Shown: positions 1 to 5,443 of the stretch, piece by piece
How positions within the stretch are numbered: position 1 is the first letter of the stretch
Layout of the letters: each line of letters begins with the position of its first letter
NCBI GenBank assembly: GCA_023416055.1
Contig: JAEZIH010000143.1
Location: 1-5,443, forward strand
Length of the DNA stretch: 5,443 bases
From: Pseudomonadota bacterium
GTDB taxonomy: Bacteria > Pseudomonadota > Alphaproteobacteria > Caulobacterales > Caulobacteraceae
Reading direction: 5' to 3'
Made by a program: the position numbers and the translations under genes
The notes under the pieces: generated by a model
The model's database searches: none
What the model saw: the letters and a program-made list of their open reading frames with translations, nothing else
Told to the model about the DNA's origin: nothing

Positions 1-939
1 GAACAGGGCGGTGATCGGAGCGGCGGTGGTGCCGTCGGGACGGATCGGACCGGGGCCGGCGCGCTCGAGCAGTTTGGGCAGTTCGGTGAAGACGGTCGGG
101 GTATAGCCCTTGGTGGTCGGCGGCTCACCGGCGGCGAGGCCGATCTCGCGCTGGGCCATGGCGAAGCGGGTGACCGAGTCCATCAGGCACAGGACCTCGA
201 GGTCCTGGTCGCGCAGGAATTCGGCGCAGGCCATGGTCATATAGGCGGCCTGGCGGCGCTTGAGGGCCGGTTCGTCGGAGGTGGCGACGACGACGATGGC
301 GCGCTTCAGGCCTTCCTCGCCCAGCGTCTCCTCGATGAACTCGCGCACCTCGCGGCCGCGTTCGCCGATCAGGCCGACGACGACGGCGTCGCAGGTGGCC
401 TGACGGGCCAGCATGGACAGCAGCACCGACTTGCCGACGCCCGAGCCGGCGAAGATGCCGAGGCGCTGGCCGCGGCAGGTGGTGGTGAAGACGTCCATGG
501 CGCGCACGCCGAGGTCGAGCCGCTCGCCGACCCGTCCGCGCGAGTGTGCCGGCGGCGGCGGGGCGCGCAGGGGATAGGCGGCCGGGCCCTGGGGCAGCGG
601 ACCCTTGCCGTCGATGGGATTGCCGAAGGCGTCGATGATGCGGCCCAGCCAGGCGGTGGTCGGCCGGACGGCGGCAGCCGAGGAGACGATGCGGATGTCG
701 GCGCCGGGGGCCACGCCCTCGACCGGGCCGAACGGCATCAGCAGGGCCTTGGCGTCGCGAAAGCCGACCACCTCGGCCGGCAGCGGCGTCTGGCGCCCGC
801 GGGCGATCTCGGCCCGGGCCCCGACAGCCAGGCGGGACAGACCGCCGCGCGACTCGATCAGGAGCCCGTTCACGCCCGCGACCTTGCCGGTCACGACCAG
901 CGGATCGATCGCTTCGACGGCGGCGGCGAGATTGCGCAA
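1..939 (-). CDS. fliI: Flagellum-specific ATPase FliI (N-terminal 313 residues; C-terminus off the window)
   Basis: FliI is the cytoplasmic ATPase of the flagellar type III export apparatus; it works with FliH and FliJ at the base of the flagellum to energise unfolding and export of rod, hook and filament subunits. Reading the minus strand gives 313 codons open to the window edge. An N-terminal beta-barrel region (about 10-90) is followed by the F1-type ATPase core. Visible motifs are Walker A GSGVGKS (165-171), [13 protein letters not shown] (189-201), Walker B VLCLMDS (249-255), and [21 protein letters not shown] (254-274), which separates FliI from F1 beta subunits. The family is about 440 residues, so roughly 130 are missing. 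The start is a TTG at 937-939: an in-frame stop lies at 982-984, no ATG or GTG lies between it and the TTG, and a weak GGGG sits upstream. An upstream CTG (955-957) is a less likely alternative. It is divergent from cysK. FliI identity is very secure; the start less so. Confidence 0.96.
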   Translation of the reverse strand, partial: MRNLAAAVEAIDPLVVTGKVAGVNGLLIESRGGLSRLAVGARAEIARGRQTPLPAEVVGFRDAKALLMPFGPVEGVAPGADIRIVSSAAAVRPTTAWLGRIIDAFGNPIDGKGPLPQGPAAYPLRAPPPPAHSRGRVGERLDLGVRAMDVFTTTCRGQRLGIFAGSGVGKSVLLSMLARQATCDAVVVGLIGERGREVREFIEETLGEEGLKRAIVVVATSDEPALKRRQAAYMTMACAEFLRDQDLEVLCLMDSVTRFAMAQREIGLAAGEPPTTKGYTPTVFTELPKLLERAGPGPIRPDGTTAAPITALF

Positions 940-977
940 GTGAAAGCCCCGGAACAGGCGTTCAGGGATGCGCTGAC

Positions 978-996
978 ATGGTTAACGGGTAGTGAA
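978..996 (-). promoter_or_regulatory. CtrA-like binding site upstream of fliI
   Basis: On the minus strand the sequence reads TTCA-N7-TTAACCAT. The known Caulobacter CtrA full site is TTAA-N7-TTAAC and its half site TTAACCAT, so the second half is perfect and the first matches three of four bases. The box ends 38 bases before the proposed TTG start of fliI, a position suited to overlapping a -35 region. Caulobacter early flagellar operons are CtrA-activated, so role and site agree. No clear -10 element was recognised. Binding is inferred. Confidence 0.6.
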
Positions 997-1057
997 GGGG
1001 GCGGGCGGAAGGGAGGCTTGGGAGGCGTCCGGCCGGGGGAAAATCGCCCGAGGCGCC

Positions 1058-1083
1058 TTGCGCCGGGCCGCGGGCGCCTATCT
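1058..1083 (+). promoter_or_regulatory. Candidate housekeeping promoter of cysK
   Basis: TTGCGCC (1058-1064) and GCCTATCT (1076-1083) are separated by 11 bases. This resembles the Caulobacter sigma-73 pattern, TTGaCGS, then 10-14 bases, then GCtAnAWC. Transcription would begin near 1090, about 25 bases before the cysK ATG. The -10 part overlaps a short inverted repeat, CGCCTA-TCTC-TAGGCG (1075-1090). High GC makes chance matches to loose motifs common, so this is tentative. Confidence 0.35.
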
Positions 1084-1114
1084 CTAGGCGACCGCCCAAT
1101 CGGGAGAGCCCCCA

Positions 1115-2095
1115 ATGTCAGACGCCGCCTATGATCCGTCCCGCCATCTGAAGTCCGGGCGCGGGAAGGTCTATCCGTCCATCATCGAGACCATCGGGGA
1201 CACGCCGCTGGTGGGTCTGCCGCGGCTGTCGGCGGAGCTGCAGCCCAAGGGGCGGGTGCTGGCCAAGCTGGAGTTCTTCAATCCGATCGCCTCGGTGAAG
1301 GACCGCATCGGCGTGGCCATGATCGAGGCGCTGGAGCAGGCCGGCAAGCTGGGGCCGGAGTCGGTGTTGATTGAGCCGACCAGCGGCAATACCGGCATCG
1401 CCTTGGCCTTCGTGGCGGCGGCGCGCGGCTATCGCCTGATCCTCGTGATGCCCGAGAGCATGTCGCTGGAGCGGCGCAAGATGCTGGCCCTGATGGGGGC
1501 GGAGCTGGTCCTGACCCCGGCCGAGAAGGGCATGAAGGGCGCCATCGCCACGGCGCAGGAGTTGCTGGAGCGGACGCCGGGCGCGATCAGTCCGTCGCAG
1601 TTCGACAACCCGGCCAATCCCGCCATCCACCGCGTCACCACGGCCGAGGAGATCTGGAACGACACCGGCGGCGAGGTGGACGTCGTGGTCTCTGGCGTCG
1701 GCACCGGGGGCACCATCACCGGCGTCGGTCAGGTGCTGAAGCCGCGCAAGCCCTCGGTGCGGATGATCGCGGTCGAGCCGGCGGATTCACCGGTGCTGTC
1801 GGGCGGCCAGCCCGGGCCGCACAAGATCCAGGGCATAGGCGCCGGCTTCGTCCCCTCGATCGTCGACAGGTCGGTGATCGACGGGGTCGAGCAGGTCAGC
1901 AACGACGAGGCCTTCGACATGGCCCGCAAGGCGGCGCGCCTTGAGGGCATTCCGGTCGGCATCAGCTCGGGCGCCGCCCTGGTCGCGGCCTTCCGACAGG
2001 CTGCGCGTGACGAGAACGCCGGCAAGACCGTCGTGGCCATCATCCCCAGCTTCGCCGAGCGCTATCTGTCGACGGCCCTGTTTGAAGGCCTGTAG
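1115..2095 (+). CDS. cysK: Cysteine synthase (O-acetylserine sulfhydrylase)
   Basis: This PLP enzyme joins O-acetyl-L-serine and sulfide to give L-cysteine and acetate, the last step of cytoplasmic sulphur assimilation. At 326 residues it is near family length. The fold type II signatures are in order: IGDTPLVGL (27-35), NPIASVKDR with the PLP Schiff-base lysine at K62, the substrate-binding loop TSGNTG (89-94), the PLP phosphate cradle GTGGT (196-200), [11 protein letters not shown] (237-247), and VGISSGAA (281-288), whose serines contact the PLP ring. The C-terminus has FAERYLST in place of the common GERYLST. The ATG at 1115 is preceded by GGGAGAG (1102-1108) at good spacing; the first roughly 18 residues are an N-terminal extension relative to E. 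coli CysK. A CysM-type or cystathionine-beta-synthase-like specificity cannot be fully excluded, but motif content favours CysK. It is transcribed away from fliI and followed after 54 bases by a DUF2336 gene. Confidence 0.95.
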   Translation: MSDAAYDPSRHLKSGRGKVYPSIIETIGDTPLVGLPRLSAELQPKGRVLAKLEFFNPIASVKDRIGVAMIEALEQAGKLGPESVLIEPTSGNTGIALAFVAAARGYRLILVMPESMSLERRKMLALMGAELVLTPAEKGMKGAIATAQELLERTPGAISPSQFDNPANPAIHRVTTAEEIWNDTGGEVDVVVSGVGTGGTITGVGQVLKPRKPSVRMIAVEPADSPVLSGGQPGPHKIQGIGAGFVPSIVDRSVIDGVEQVSNDEAFDMARKAARLEGIPVGISSGAALVAAFRQAARDENAGKTVVAIIPSFAERYLSTALFEGL

Positions 2096-2115
2096 GGCCG
2101 GCGACAGCGTCACAG

Positions 2116-2127
2116 GCGGTTAACCGC
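2116..2127. promoter_or_regulatory. Palindrome with GTTAAC core upstream of the first DUF2336 gene
   Basis: A perfect 12-base palindrome, GCGGTTAACCGC, lies in the 54-base gap between cysK and the DUF2336 gene and ends 22 bases before the ATG. It carries a CtrA-type TTAACC half site on both strands, but the first half expected seven bases upstream (GTCA) matches poorly, so it is a half site at best. It has no loop and no T run, so it is not a terminator. Cotranscription with cysK remains possible. Confidence 0.4.
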
Positions 2128-2149
2128 ATTCGGCCTAGCATCGCGGGCC

Positions 2150-3373
2150 ATGTCCGAGCCTGCATCCGCCATGCCCGAGGAGGACGCGCCCGCCGCGGGC
2201 GGCTTCCGCGCGCGTCAGGCGCTGCTGAAACGGCTGGCCGACGTCGTTTCGCTGCCGGGCAGCCGGGTCAATGCGTTCGAGCGCGCCGTGACGGGCGACC
2301 TGCTGGTGGAGATGCTGCGGCTGGCGTCGCACGAGGACCGCAAGCGGGTGGCCGCGCGGCTGGCGCCGCTGGCCGAGGCGCCCAACGCCCTGGCGCGGAT
2401 GCTGCTGAGGGACGAGCCCGACATCGCCGGCCTGCTGATCGAGCAGTGCGCCTCGCTCTCGGATGCGGACCTGGTGGCCTGCGCGCGCGATACGACCACC
2501 GAACATCGCTTCCTGATGGCGAGCCGCCGCGGACTATCGGAGGTGGTCACCGAAACCCTGCTGGGCTTCGGCGAGAGCCAGGTGATCGAGGCGGTGCTGC
2601 GCAACACGACCGCGCGGCTGAGCCAGGTGGCGGTCGAGAACGTCGTCAGCCTGAGCCGCGGCGACCGGCAGCTGTGCGGGCACCTGCTGAGGCGGCCGGA
2701 GCTGCGGCCCTCGGGGGCCTATGTGATGTTCTGGTGGTGCGGGCCGGACGACCGGCGCACCATCCTGCAGCGGTTCGCCGTGTCGCGGGAGGTCATGCAG
2801 GAGGTGGCGGAGGACGTCTTCGCCATGGCCGCCGCGGAGAACTGGCAGGACCCGGTGTCGCGCAAGGCGCTGCAGTTCATCGAGCGCCGGCAGAGGAACC
2901 GCGCGGCGATCGAGAAGAGCCCCTACGCCAGTCTGGAGCAGGCGGTCGAGACGGCCGCGAGGCACGGGCTGACCCGTGAGGCGGCGACCGAGATCGCCTA
3001 TCTGTCAGGGGTAAAGCCGATCACCGGGGCCAAGATCATGGGCGACGCCGGGGGCGAGCCGCTGGCCATATTGTGCAAGGCGACCGGTCTGGCGAAGAGC
3101 CATCTCGCCGACCTGTGGCGGTCGATGCGCCGGCCGGAGACGGGCGGGGACGGCTCGCCTGACCCGACGTGGGAACGAGTGCAGGTCACCTACGACATGC
3201 TGGCGGTCGACCGGGCGCAGACGGTGCTGCGCTACTGGAATTGGTCGCTTTCTTCTGCACTTACGCCCGCTCTACTGAGGGCCATCCGGGAAGGCGAGGA
3301 AGACGGCATCGACGACTATTCCGCTGCCGAGCGCGCCGCGATGCTGGCGCTGGCGGAAAACTTCGGCCGCTGA
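2150..3373 (+). CDS. DUF2336 domain protein, 407 residues, function unknown
   Basis: I recognise this as a DUF2336 protein, a helical, probably alpha-solenoid family found mainly in alphaproteobacteria with no settled function. No signal peptide or membrane segment is seen, so it is probably cytoplasmic. The sequence is helix-rich throughout. Landmarks shared with the protein at 4024-5130 are EHRFLMASRRGLSEVVTE (118-135), LRNTTARLS (150-158), PLAILCKATGL (304-314) and TYDMLAVDRAQTVLRYW (347-363). It differs by an acidic N-terminal segment (about 1-20), an FWWCGPDDRR stretch (194-203) and a C-terminal tail of about 44 residues beyond the LRYW motif. The ATG at 2150 has only a weak GCGGG before it. 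Leaderless translation, or the second ATG at 2171 (M8), is possible. Codons 364-377 (3239-3280) are unusually AT-rich and contain rare codons. Family assignment is good; role unknown. Confidence 0.85.
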   Translation: MSEPASAMPEEDAPAAGGFRARQALLKRLADVVSLPGSRVNAFERAVTGDLLVEMLRLASHEDRKRVAARLAPLAEAPNALARMLLRDEPDIAGLLIEQCASLSDADLVACARDTTTEHRFLMASRRGLSEVVTETLLGFGESQVIEAVLRNTTARLSQVAVENVVSLSRGDRQLCGHLLRRPELRPSGAYVMFWWCGPDDRRTILQRFAVSREVMQEVAEDVFAMAAAENWQDPVSRKALQFIERRQRNRAAIEKSPYASLEQAVETAARHGLTREAATEIAYLSGVKPITGAKIMGDAGGEPLAILCKATGLAKSHLADLWRSMRRPETGGDGSPDPTWERVQVTYDMLAVDRAQTVLRYWNWSLSSALTPALLRAIREGEEDGIDDYSAAERAAMLALAENFGR

Positions 3374-3524
3374 TCTGCAGCTGCAGTATAGCCGCTCTAG
3401 TCTGTTAACCGCGCTGGTCGACGGCCACGAATACGTGGTTGCGTGAATCGACCCCGGTCTTTATTCACCCATGCCACGGGCCGAGTTCAGGTTCCGCAAA
3501 AATCACATACTGGGTGAGGCGCGT
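3374..3524 (+). promoter_or_regulatory. mucR leader and control region
   Basis: This 151-base gap is the least GC-rich part of the window and is dense in signals. It holds tandem CTGCAG palindromes (3375-3386), a GTTAAC site (3404-3409) and an inverted repeat CCACG-AATA-CGTGG (3425-3438). A GANTC site, GAATC (3445-3449), is the sequence methylated by CcrM in Caulobacter. A possible promoter is TTGCGTG (3439-3445), 12 bases, then TCTTTATT (3458-3465), which would place the GANTC next to the -35. TCACCCA (3465-3471) can pair with TGGGTGA (3511-3517), which covers the ribosome binding site. Individual sites are visible; their use is inferred. Confidence 0.5.
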
Positions 3525-3956
3525 ATGGAAGAGAATTCGCAACTGCTCGAGATGACCGCTGACATCGTGTCGGCCTATGTCGGCAACAACAATGTCCAGG
3601 CGGCCGAGGTGCCGGGTCTGATCTCCAGCATCCACGCGGCGCTGTCGCAGGTTTCGAGCGGCGCCGTCGAGCCCGAGCCGGAACCCAAGGAGCCTGCGGT
3701 CCCGGTGCGCAAGTCGATCACCCCGGACTTCCTGATCTGCCTGGAGGACGGCCGCAAGTTCAAGTCGCTGAAGCGGCACCTGCGCACCAAGTACAACATG
3801 AGCCCCGAGGAATACCGGGCCAAGTGGAACCTGCCGAAGGACTATCCGATGGTCGCCCCGAACTACGCCAAGGCGCGTTCGGACCTGGCCAAGCAGATGG
3901 GCCTGGGCCAGGGCGGGCGGAAGCCGGCCCGTGGCGGTCGCGCCGCCAAGAAGTAG
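3525..3956 (+). CDS. mucR: MucR/Ros-family transcriptional regulator
   Basis: MucR proteins are alphaproteobacterial DNA-binding regulators. In Caulobacter the MucR paralogues repress CtrA-activated G1-phase promoters; in rhizobia and Brucella they control exopolysaccharide, motility and virulence genes. This copy is 143 residues. It has an N-terminal helical part ([18 protein letters not shown], 7-24) likely used for oligomerisation, an acidic proline-rich linker (about 49-62), and the Ros-type DNA-binding domain [40 protein letters not shown] in two halves around 65-104. It ends in a basic tail ([11 protein letters not shown]). The Ros zinc ligands are degenerate: C72 and H85 are kept, but D75 replaces the second cysteine and K89/Y90 stand where histidine is expected. 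The ATG at 3525 is chosen because GGTGAGG (3513-3519) precedes it and homology begins there. An in-frame ATG at 3471 would add 18 unconserved residues. Which Caulobacter paralogue it matches cannot be told. Confidence 0.93.
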   Translation: MEENSQLLEMTADIVSAYVGNNNVQAAEVPGLISSIHAALSQVSSGAVEPEPEPKEPAVPVRKSITPDFLICLEDGRKFKSLKRHLRTKYNMSPEEYRAKWNLPKDYPMVAPNYAKARSDLAKQMGLGQGGRKPARGGRAAKK

Positions 3957-3977
3957 AACGTCCGCATGACGGCCGGG

Positions 3978-4008
3978 ACGCCCGCTCCAGCGATGGAGCG
4001 GGCGTTCT
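3978..4008 (+). terminator. Intrinsic terminator of mucR
   Basis: ACGCCCGCTCC (3978-3988) pairs perfectly with GGAGCGGGCGT (3995-4005), giving an 11-base-pair GC-rich stem with a six-base AGCGAT loop, followed by a short TTCT. It starts 22 bases after the mucR stop and lies between two converging genes. The minus-strand side lacks a T run, so it should act mainly on mucR, though the stem could also slow transcription of the opposite gene. An outer TCCGCA/TGCGGA pair (3961-3966 and 4013-4018) may extend it. Confidence 0.75.
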
Positions 4009-4023
4009 GCTGTGCGGAAGGGC

Positions 4024-5130
4024 TCAGGCCGCCTGGGCGCCGCGGCGCATGCGCCAGAAGCGCAGGGTGCGCAAGGCCGCCTCGCGGGTCAGTTCGGCGT
4101 ACATTCGGGCGTAGGAGTGCGCCTTGGCCATGGCGTCGCCGTCGTCGTTGAGCAGGACCACGGCGTAGGTCAGGAACAGGGCGCGATCCAGATCGGCCGC
4201 CTTGCAGACCACGGCGAGAGCGTCGAGCTCGCGGCGTTCGACGATCTGGCGGGCGGTGTGGAAGTCGATCTCGGCAAGCTGGGCGAGGGCGATCAGGAAG
4301 GAGGTGCGGCCGCCCCCCTTCTGGCCTGAGCGGAGGAAGCGGGCCAGCATCTGGGGGGTGAGCTGGTCGGCGGCGCGCAGTTCCTCGACGTAGGCCAGGC
4401 ATTCGGAATAGTCGGCCGGCAGGGCGCCGTCGTCAGCAGCGACGCGGGCGCGGCCAGCGGCCAGGGCGCTCTCGAGCAGGGCCGGGTCCATGCTGGCGTT
4501 CTGCTCAAGGATGCGGGTGCGCAGCCGGGCCTCGACCACGAAATACATGTCATTGAGCAGGTCCGGCGGCAGATCGGCGCGGGATACGGTGACCTCGTGC
4601 AGGGCCGGGTTGGCCCGGGCGCGTTCGACGGCGGCCTCGGAGGCCTTGCGCGACAGCCGGGCCCCGTCGTTGCGGAGCAGGGCACCGAGCGTCTCGTCGT
4701 CGCCCCGCTCGACGATCACCTCCGACACCGCCTCCGACACGGAGGGGCGGGCGGAGACGGCGCGCAGGTGGTCCTGGCCGTGGCGGCGAACGACGCCGAG
4801 AAGGTCTTCATCGGTAAGCACCGGCGAGGCTGCGAGGACCGGGGCGGCGACGGCCGCCTCGTCGTTGGCCAGACGGCGGATCAGGGTGCGAGGCGCGTCC
4901 GGGGCGGCGGCGAAACGGCCGGCCAGCTCGGCCCGGACGGCAATCTCCATGTCATCGGCCAGCTTGACCAGGACGGCGTCATAGAGCCGGTCTTCGGTGG
5001 CCGTGCGCGGACCGCCGCCGAAGAAGTGGTCGGTGAGCTCGCGGAGGAGGGCGCGCCGCTTGTCGCTGGAGTCTTCTTCCGCGAGGGCGATCAGGTCGGG
5101 CAGGCGCGACTGGGAAGGCGTATCGCTCAC
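4024..5130 (-). CDS. DUF2336 domain protein, 368 residues, function unknown
   Basis: A second DUF2336 protein, clearly but distantly related to the one at 2150-3373. Shared motifs appear in the same order: DHLRAVSARPSVSEAVSE (120-137), LRNDGARLS (152-160), ALAVVCKAADL (304-314) and MYAELTREAALRTLRFW (343-359). It stops soon after that last motif, so it lacks the 44-residue tail of the other copy. Its N-terminus (PDLIALAEEDSSDKRRALLRELTDHFF, 11-37) is the typical opening of the family, better preserved than in the other copy. It is predicted all-helical and cytoplasmic, with no signal peptide or membrane segment. The start is GTG (5128-5130), overlapping the upstream gene's TGA as GTGA, with GGGGA a few bases upstream; this implies translational coupling. 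It converges on mucR with a terminator between them. Family is secure, function unknown. Confidence 0.88.
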   Translation of the reverse strand: MSDTPSQSRLPDLIALAEEDSSDKRRALLRELTDHFFGGGPRTATEDRLYDAVLVKLADDMEIAVRAELAGRFAAAPDAPRTLIRRLANDEAAVAAPVLAASPVLTDEDLLGVVRRHGQDHLRAVSARPSVSEAVSEVIVERGDDETLGALLRNDGARLSRKASEAAVERARANPALHEVTVSRADLPPDLLNDMYFVVEARLRTRILEQNASMDPALLESALAAGRARVAADDGALPADYSECLAYVEELRAADQLTPQMLARFLRSGQKGGGRTSFLIALAQLAEIDFHTARQIVERRELDALAVVCKAADLDRALFLTYAVVLLNDDGDAMAKAHSYARMYAELTREAALRTLRFWRMRRGAQAA

Positions 5131-5443
5131 TGATGGTCCCCGTCGGAGGGGGCCACGGCCGGGCGCAGGGCGCCGTTGCGATCACGGATCAGGGTCGGGC
5201 CCTCCTGGGGGACGGCGAGGTCCTGGGAGGCGAGGGTCTCGACGCCGCTGACCACCAGGCTGTCCACGTAGGTCGGCTCGGGGAGGGCCACGGGATCGGG
5301 CTCGCGGCCGTTCTGGCGGTGGACCGAATAGTAGCGGCCGCCTTCGGCGCGGGGCGCGGGCTCGCCGGAAGCCACCACCTGCATGACGCGCGGCTGGGGA
5401 CGCGGCTCGGGGGCTCCGGCCGGAGGCGGGGGCGGCGGGGAGG
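5127..5443 (-). CDS. Unrecognised proline-rich protein, C-terminal 104 residues
   Basis: The frame is open from the right edge to a TGA at 5127-5129, so the N-terminus lies outside the window. I do not recognise the family. The visible part begins with a proline-rich stretch (a run of six prolines, then AGAPEPRPQPRV), followed by GGRYYSVHRQNGREPDPVAL, a mixed segment YVDSLVVSGVETLASQDLAV and an Asp/Pro-containing end. The proline-rich part looks like a flexible linker; no membrane segment is visible. The internal ATG at 5382-5384 could be a start of an 85-residue protein, but the reading frame and composition continue upstream with no stop, so a longer protein is more likely. Its stop overlaps the GTG of the DUF2336 gene by four bases, so the two are almost certainly one operon. 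Confidence 0.7.
   Translation of the reverse strand, partial: SPPPPPPAGAPEPRPQPRVMQVVASGEPAPRAEGGRYYSVHRQNGREPDPVALPEPTYVDSLVVSGVETLASQDLAVPQEGPTLIRDRNGALRPAVAPSDGDHQ

Noticed and set aside
544..1134. Plus-strand open frame of 196 codons across the fliI start and the divergent gap
   Set aside because: It is antisense to fliI, composed of low-complexity Gly/Arg/Ala typical of GC-rich shadow frames, and overlaps the cysK start. The minus-strand frame has all FliI motifs.
2109..2124. Full CtrA site (two half sites) before the first DUF2336 gene
   Set aside because: Only the second half is good; the first half reads GTCA, with two of four matches, so I call only a GTTAAC palindrome.
2096..2149. 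Terminator after cysK
   Set aside because: The only strong symmetry, GCGGTTAACCGC, has no loop and no following T run, so it fits a protein-binding site better than a terminator.
2446..2979. Plus-strand 177-codon frame inside the first DUF2336 gene
   Set aside because: Gly/Ala/Arg-rich frame shadow; the DUF2336 frame is continuous over the whole span.
3471..3524. Longer mucR start at ATG 3471 (161-residue product)
   Set aside because: The added 18 residues are not like known MucR N-termini, no ribosome binding site precedes 3471, and GGTGAGG sits correctly before 3525.
3863..4402. Minus-strand open frame of 179 codons crossing the mucR terminator
   Set aside because: It covers the end of mucR and the second DUF2336 gene in another frame and reads through a strong hairpin; the composition is Pro/Arg/Ala-rich noise.
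4597..5133. Plus-strand open frame of 178 codons opposite the second DUF2336 gene
   Set aside because: Gly/Ala/Arg-rich shadow of a gene with recognisable family motifs on the minus strand; no independent homology or ribosome binding site seen.

Overview
The window looks like chromosomal DNA of a GC-rich alphaproteobacterium, most likely of the order Caulobacterales (Caulobacter, Brevundimonas, Phenylobacterium or close relatives). This is inferred from the gene set: a flagellar FliI with an alphaproteobacterial N-terminus, a MucR/Ros-family regulator and two DUF2336 proteins. CtrA-like GTTAAC boxes lie upstream of genes, and one GANTC (CcrM-type) site lies in the mucR leader. No mobile element, CRISPR array, tRNA or rRNA is visible.

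Layout: (1) 1-939, minus strand: the N-terminal 313 residues of the flagellar export ATPase FliI; the rest lies off the left edge. (2) 940-1114: a divergent control region with a near-complete CtrA box facing fliI and a Caulobacter-style housekeeping promoter candidate facing cysK. (3) 1115-2095, plus: cysteine synthase CysK. (4) 2150-3373, plus: a 407-residue DUF2336 protein, 54 bases after cysK, with a GTTAAC palindrome in the gap. (5) 3374-3524: the mucR leader, with a GTTAAC site, an inverted repeat, a GANTC site and a possible hairpin over the ribosome binding site. (6) 3525-3956, plus: a 143-residue MucR regulator, followed by a strong intrinsic terminator at 3978-4008. (7) 4024-5130, minus: a second, diverged DUF2336 protein converging on mucR. 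(8) 5127-5443, minus: the C-terminal part of an unrecognised proline-rich protein whose stop overlaps the GTG start of the second DUF2336 gene.

How the genes may fit together: FliI powers flagellar protein export. In Caulobacter, CtrA activates early flagellar genes, and MucR with CtrA sets the S-to-G1 transcription programme. The flagellar gene, the mucR gene and the promoter boxes therefore point to a locus under cell-cycle control. CysK is a sulphur-assimilation gene with no evident link. The two DUF2336 proteins are the real unknowns. They share motifs in the same order, lie on either side of mucR and converge on it. No wholly new system is demonstrated; the strongest leads are the DUF2336-mucR-DUF2336 arrangement and the restriction of every TTAA in the window to intergenic GTTAAC sites.
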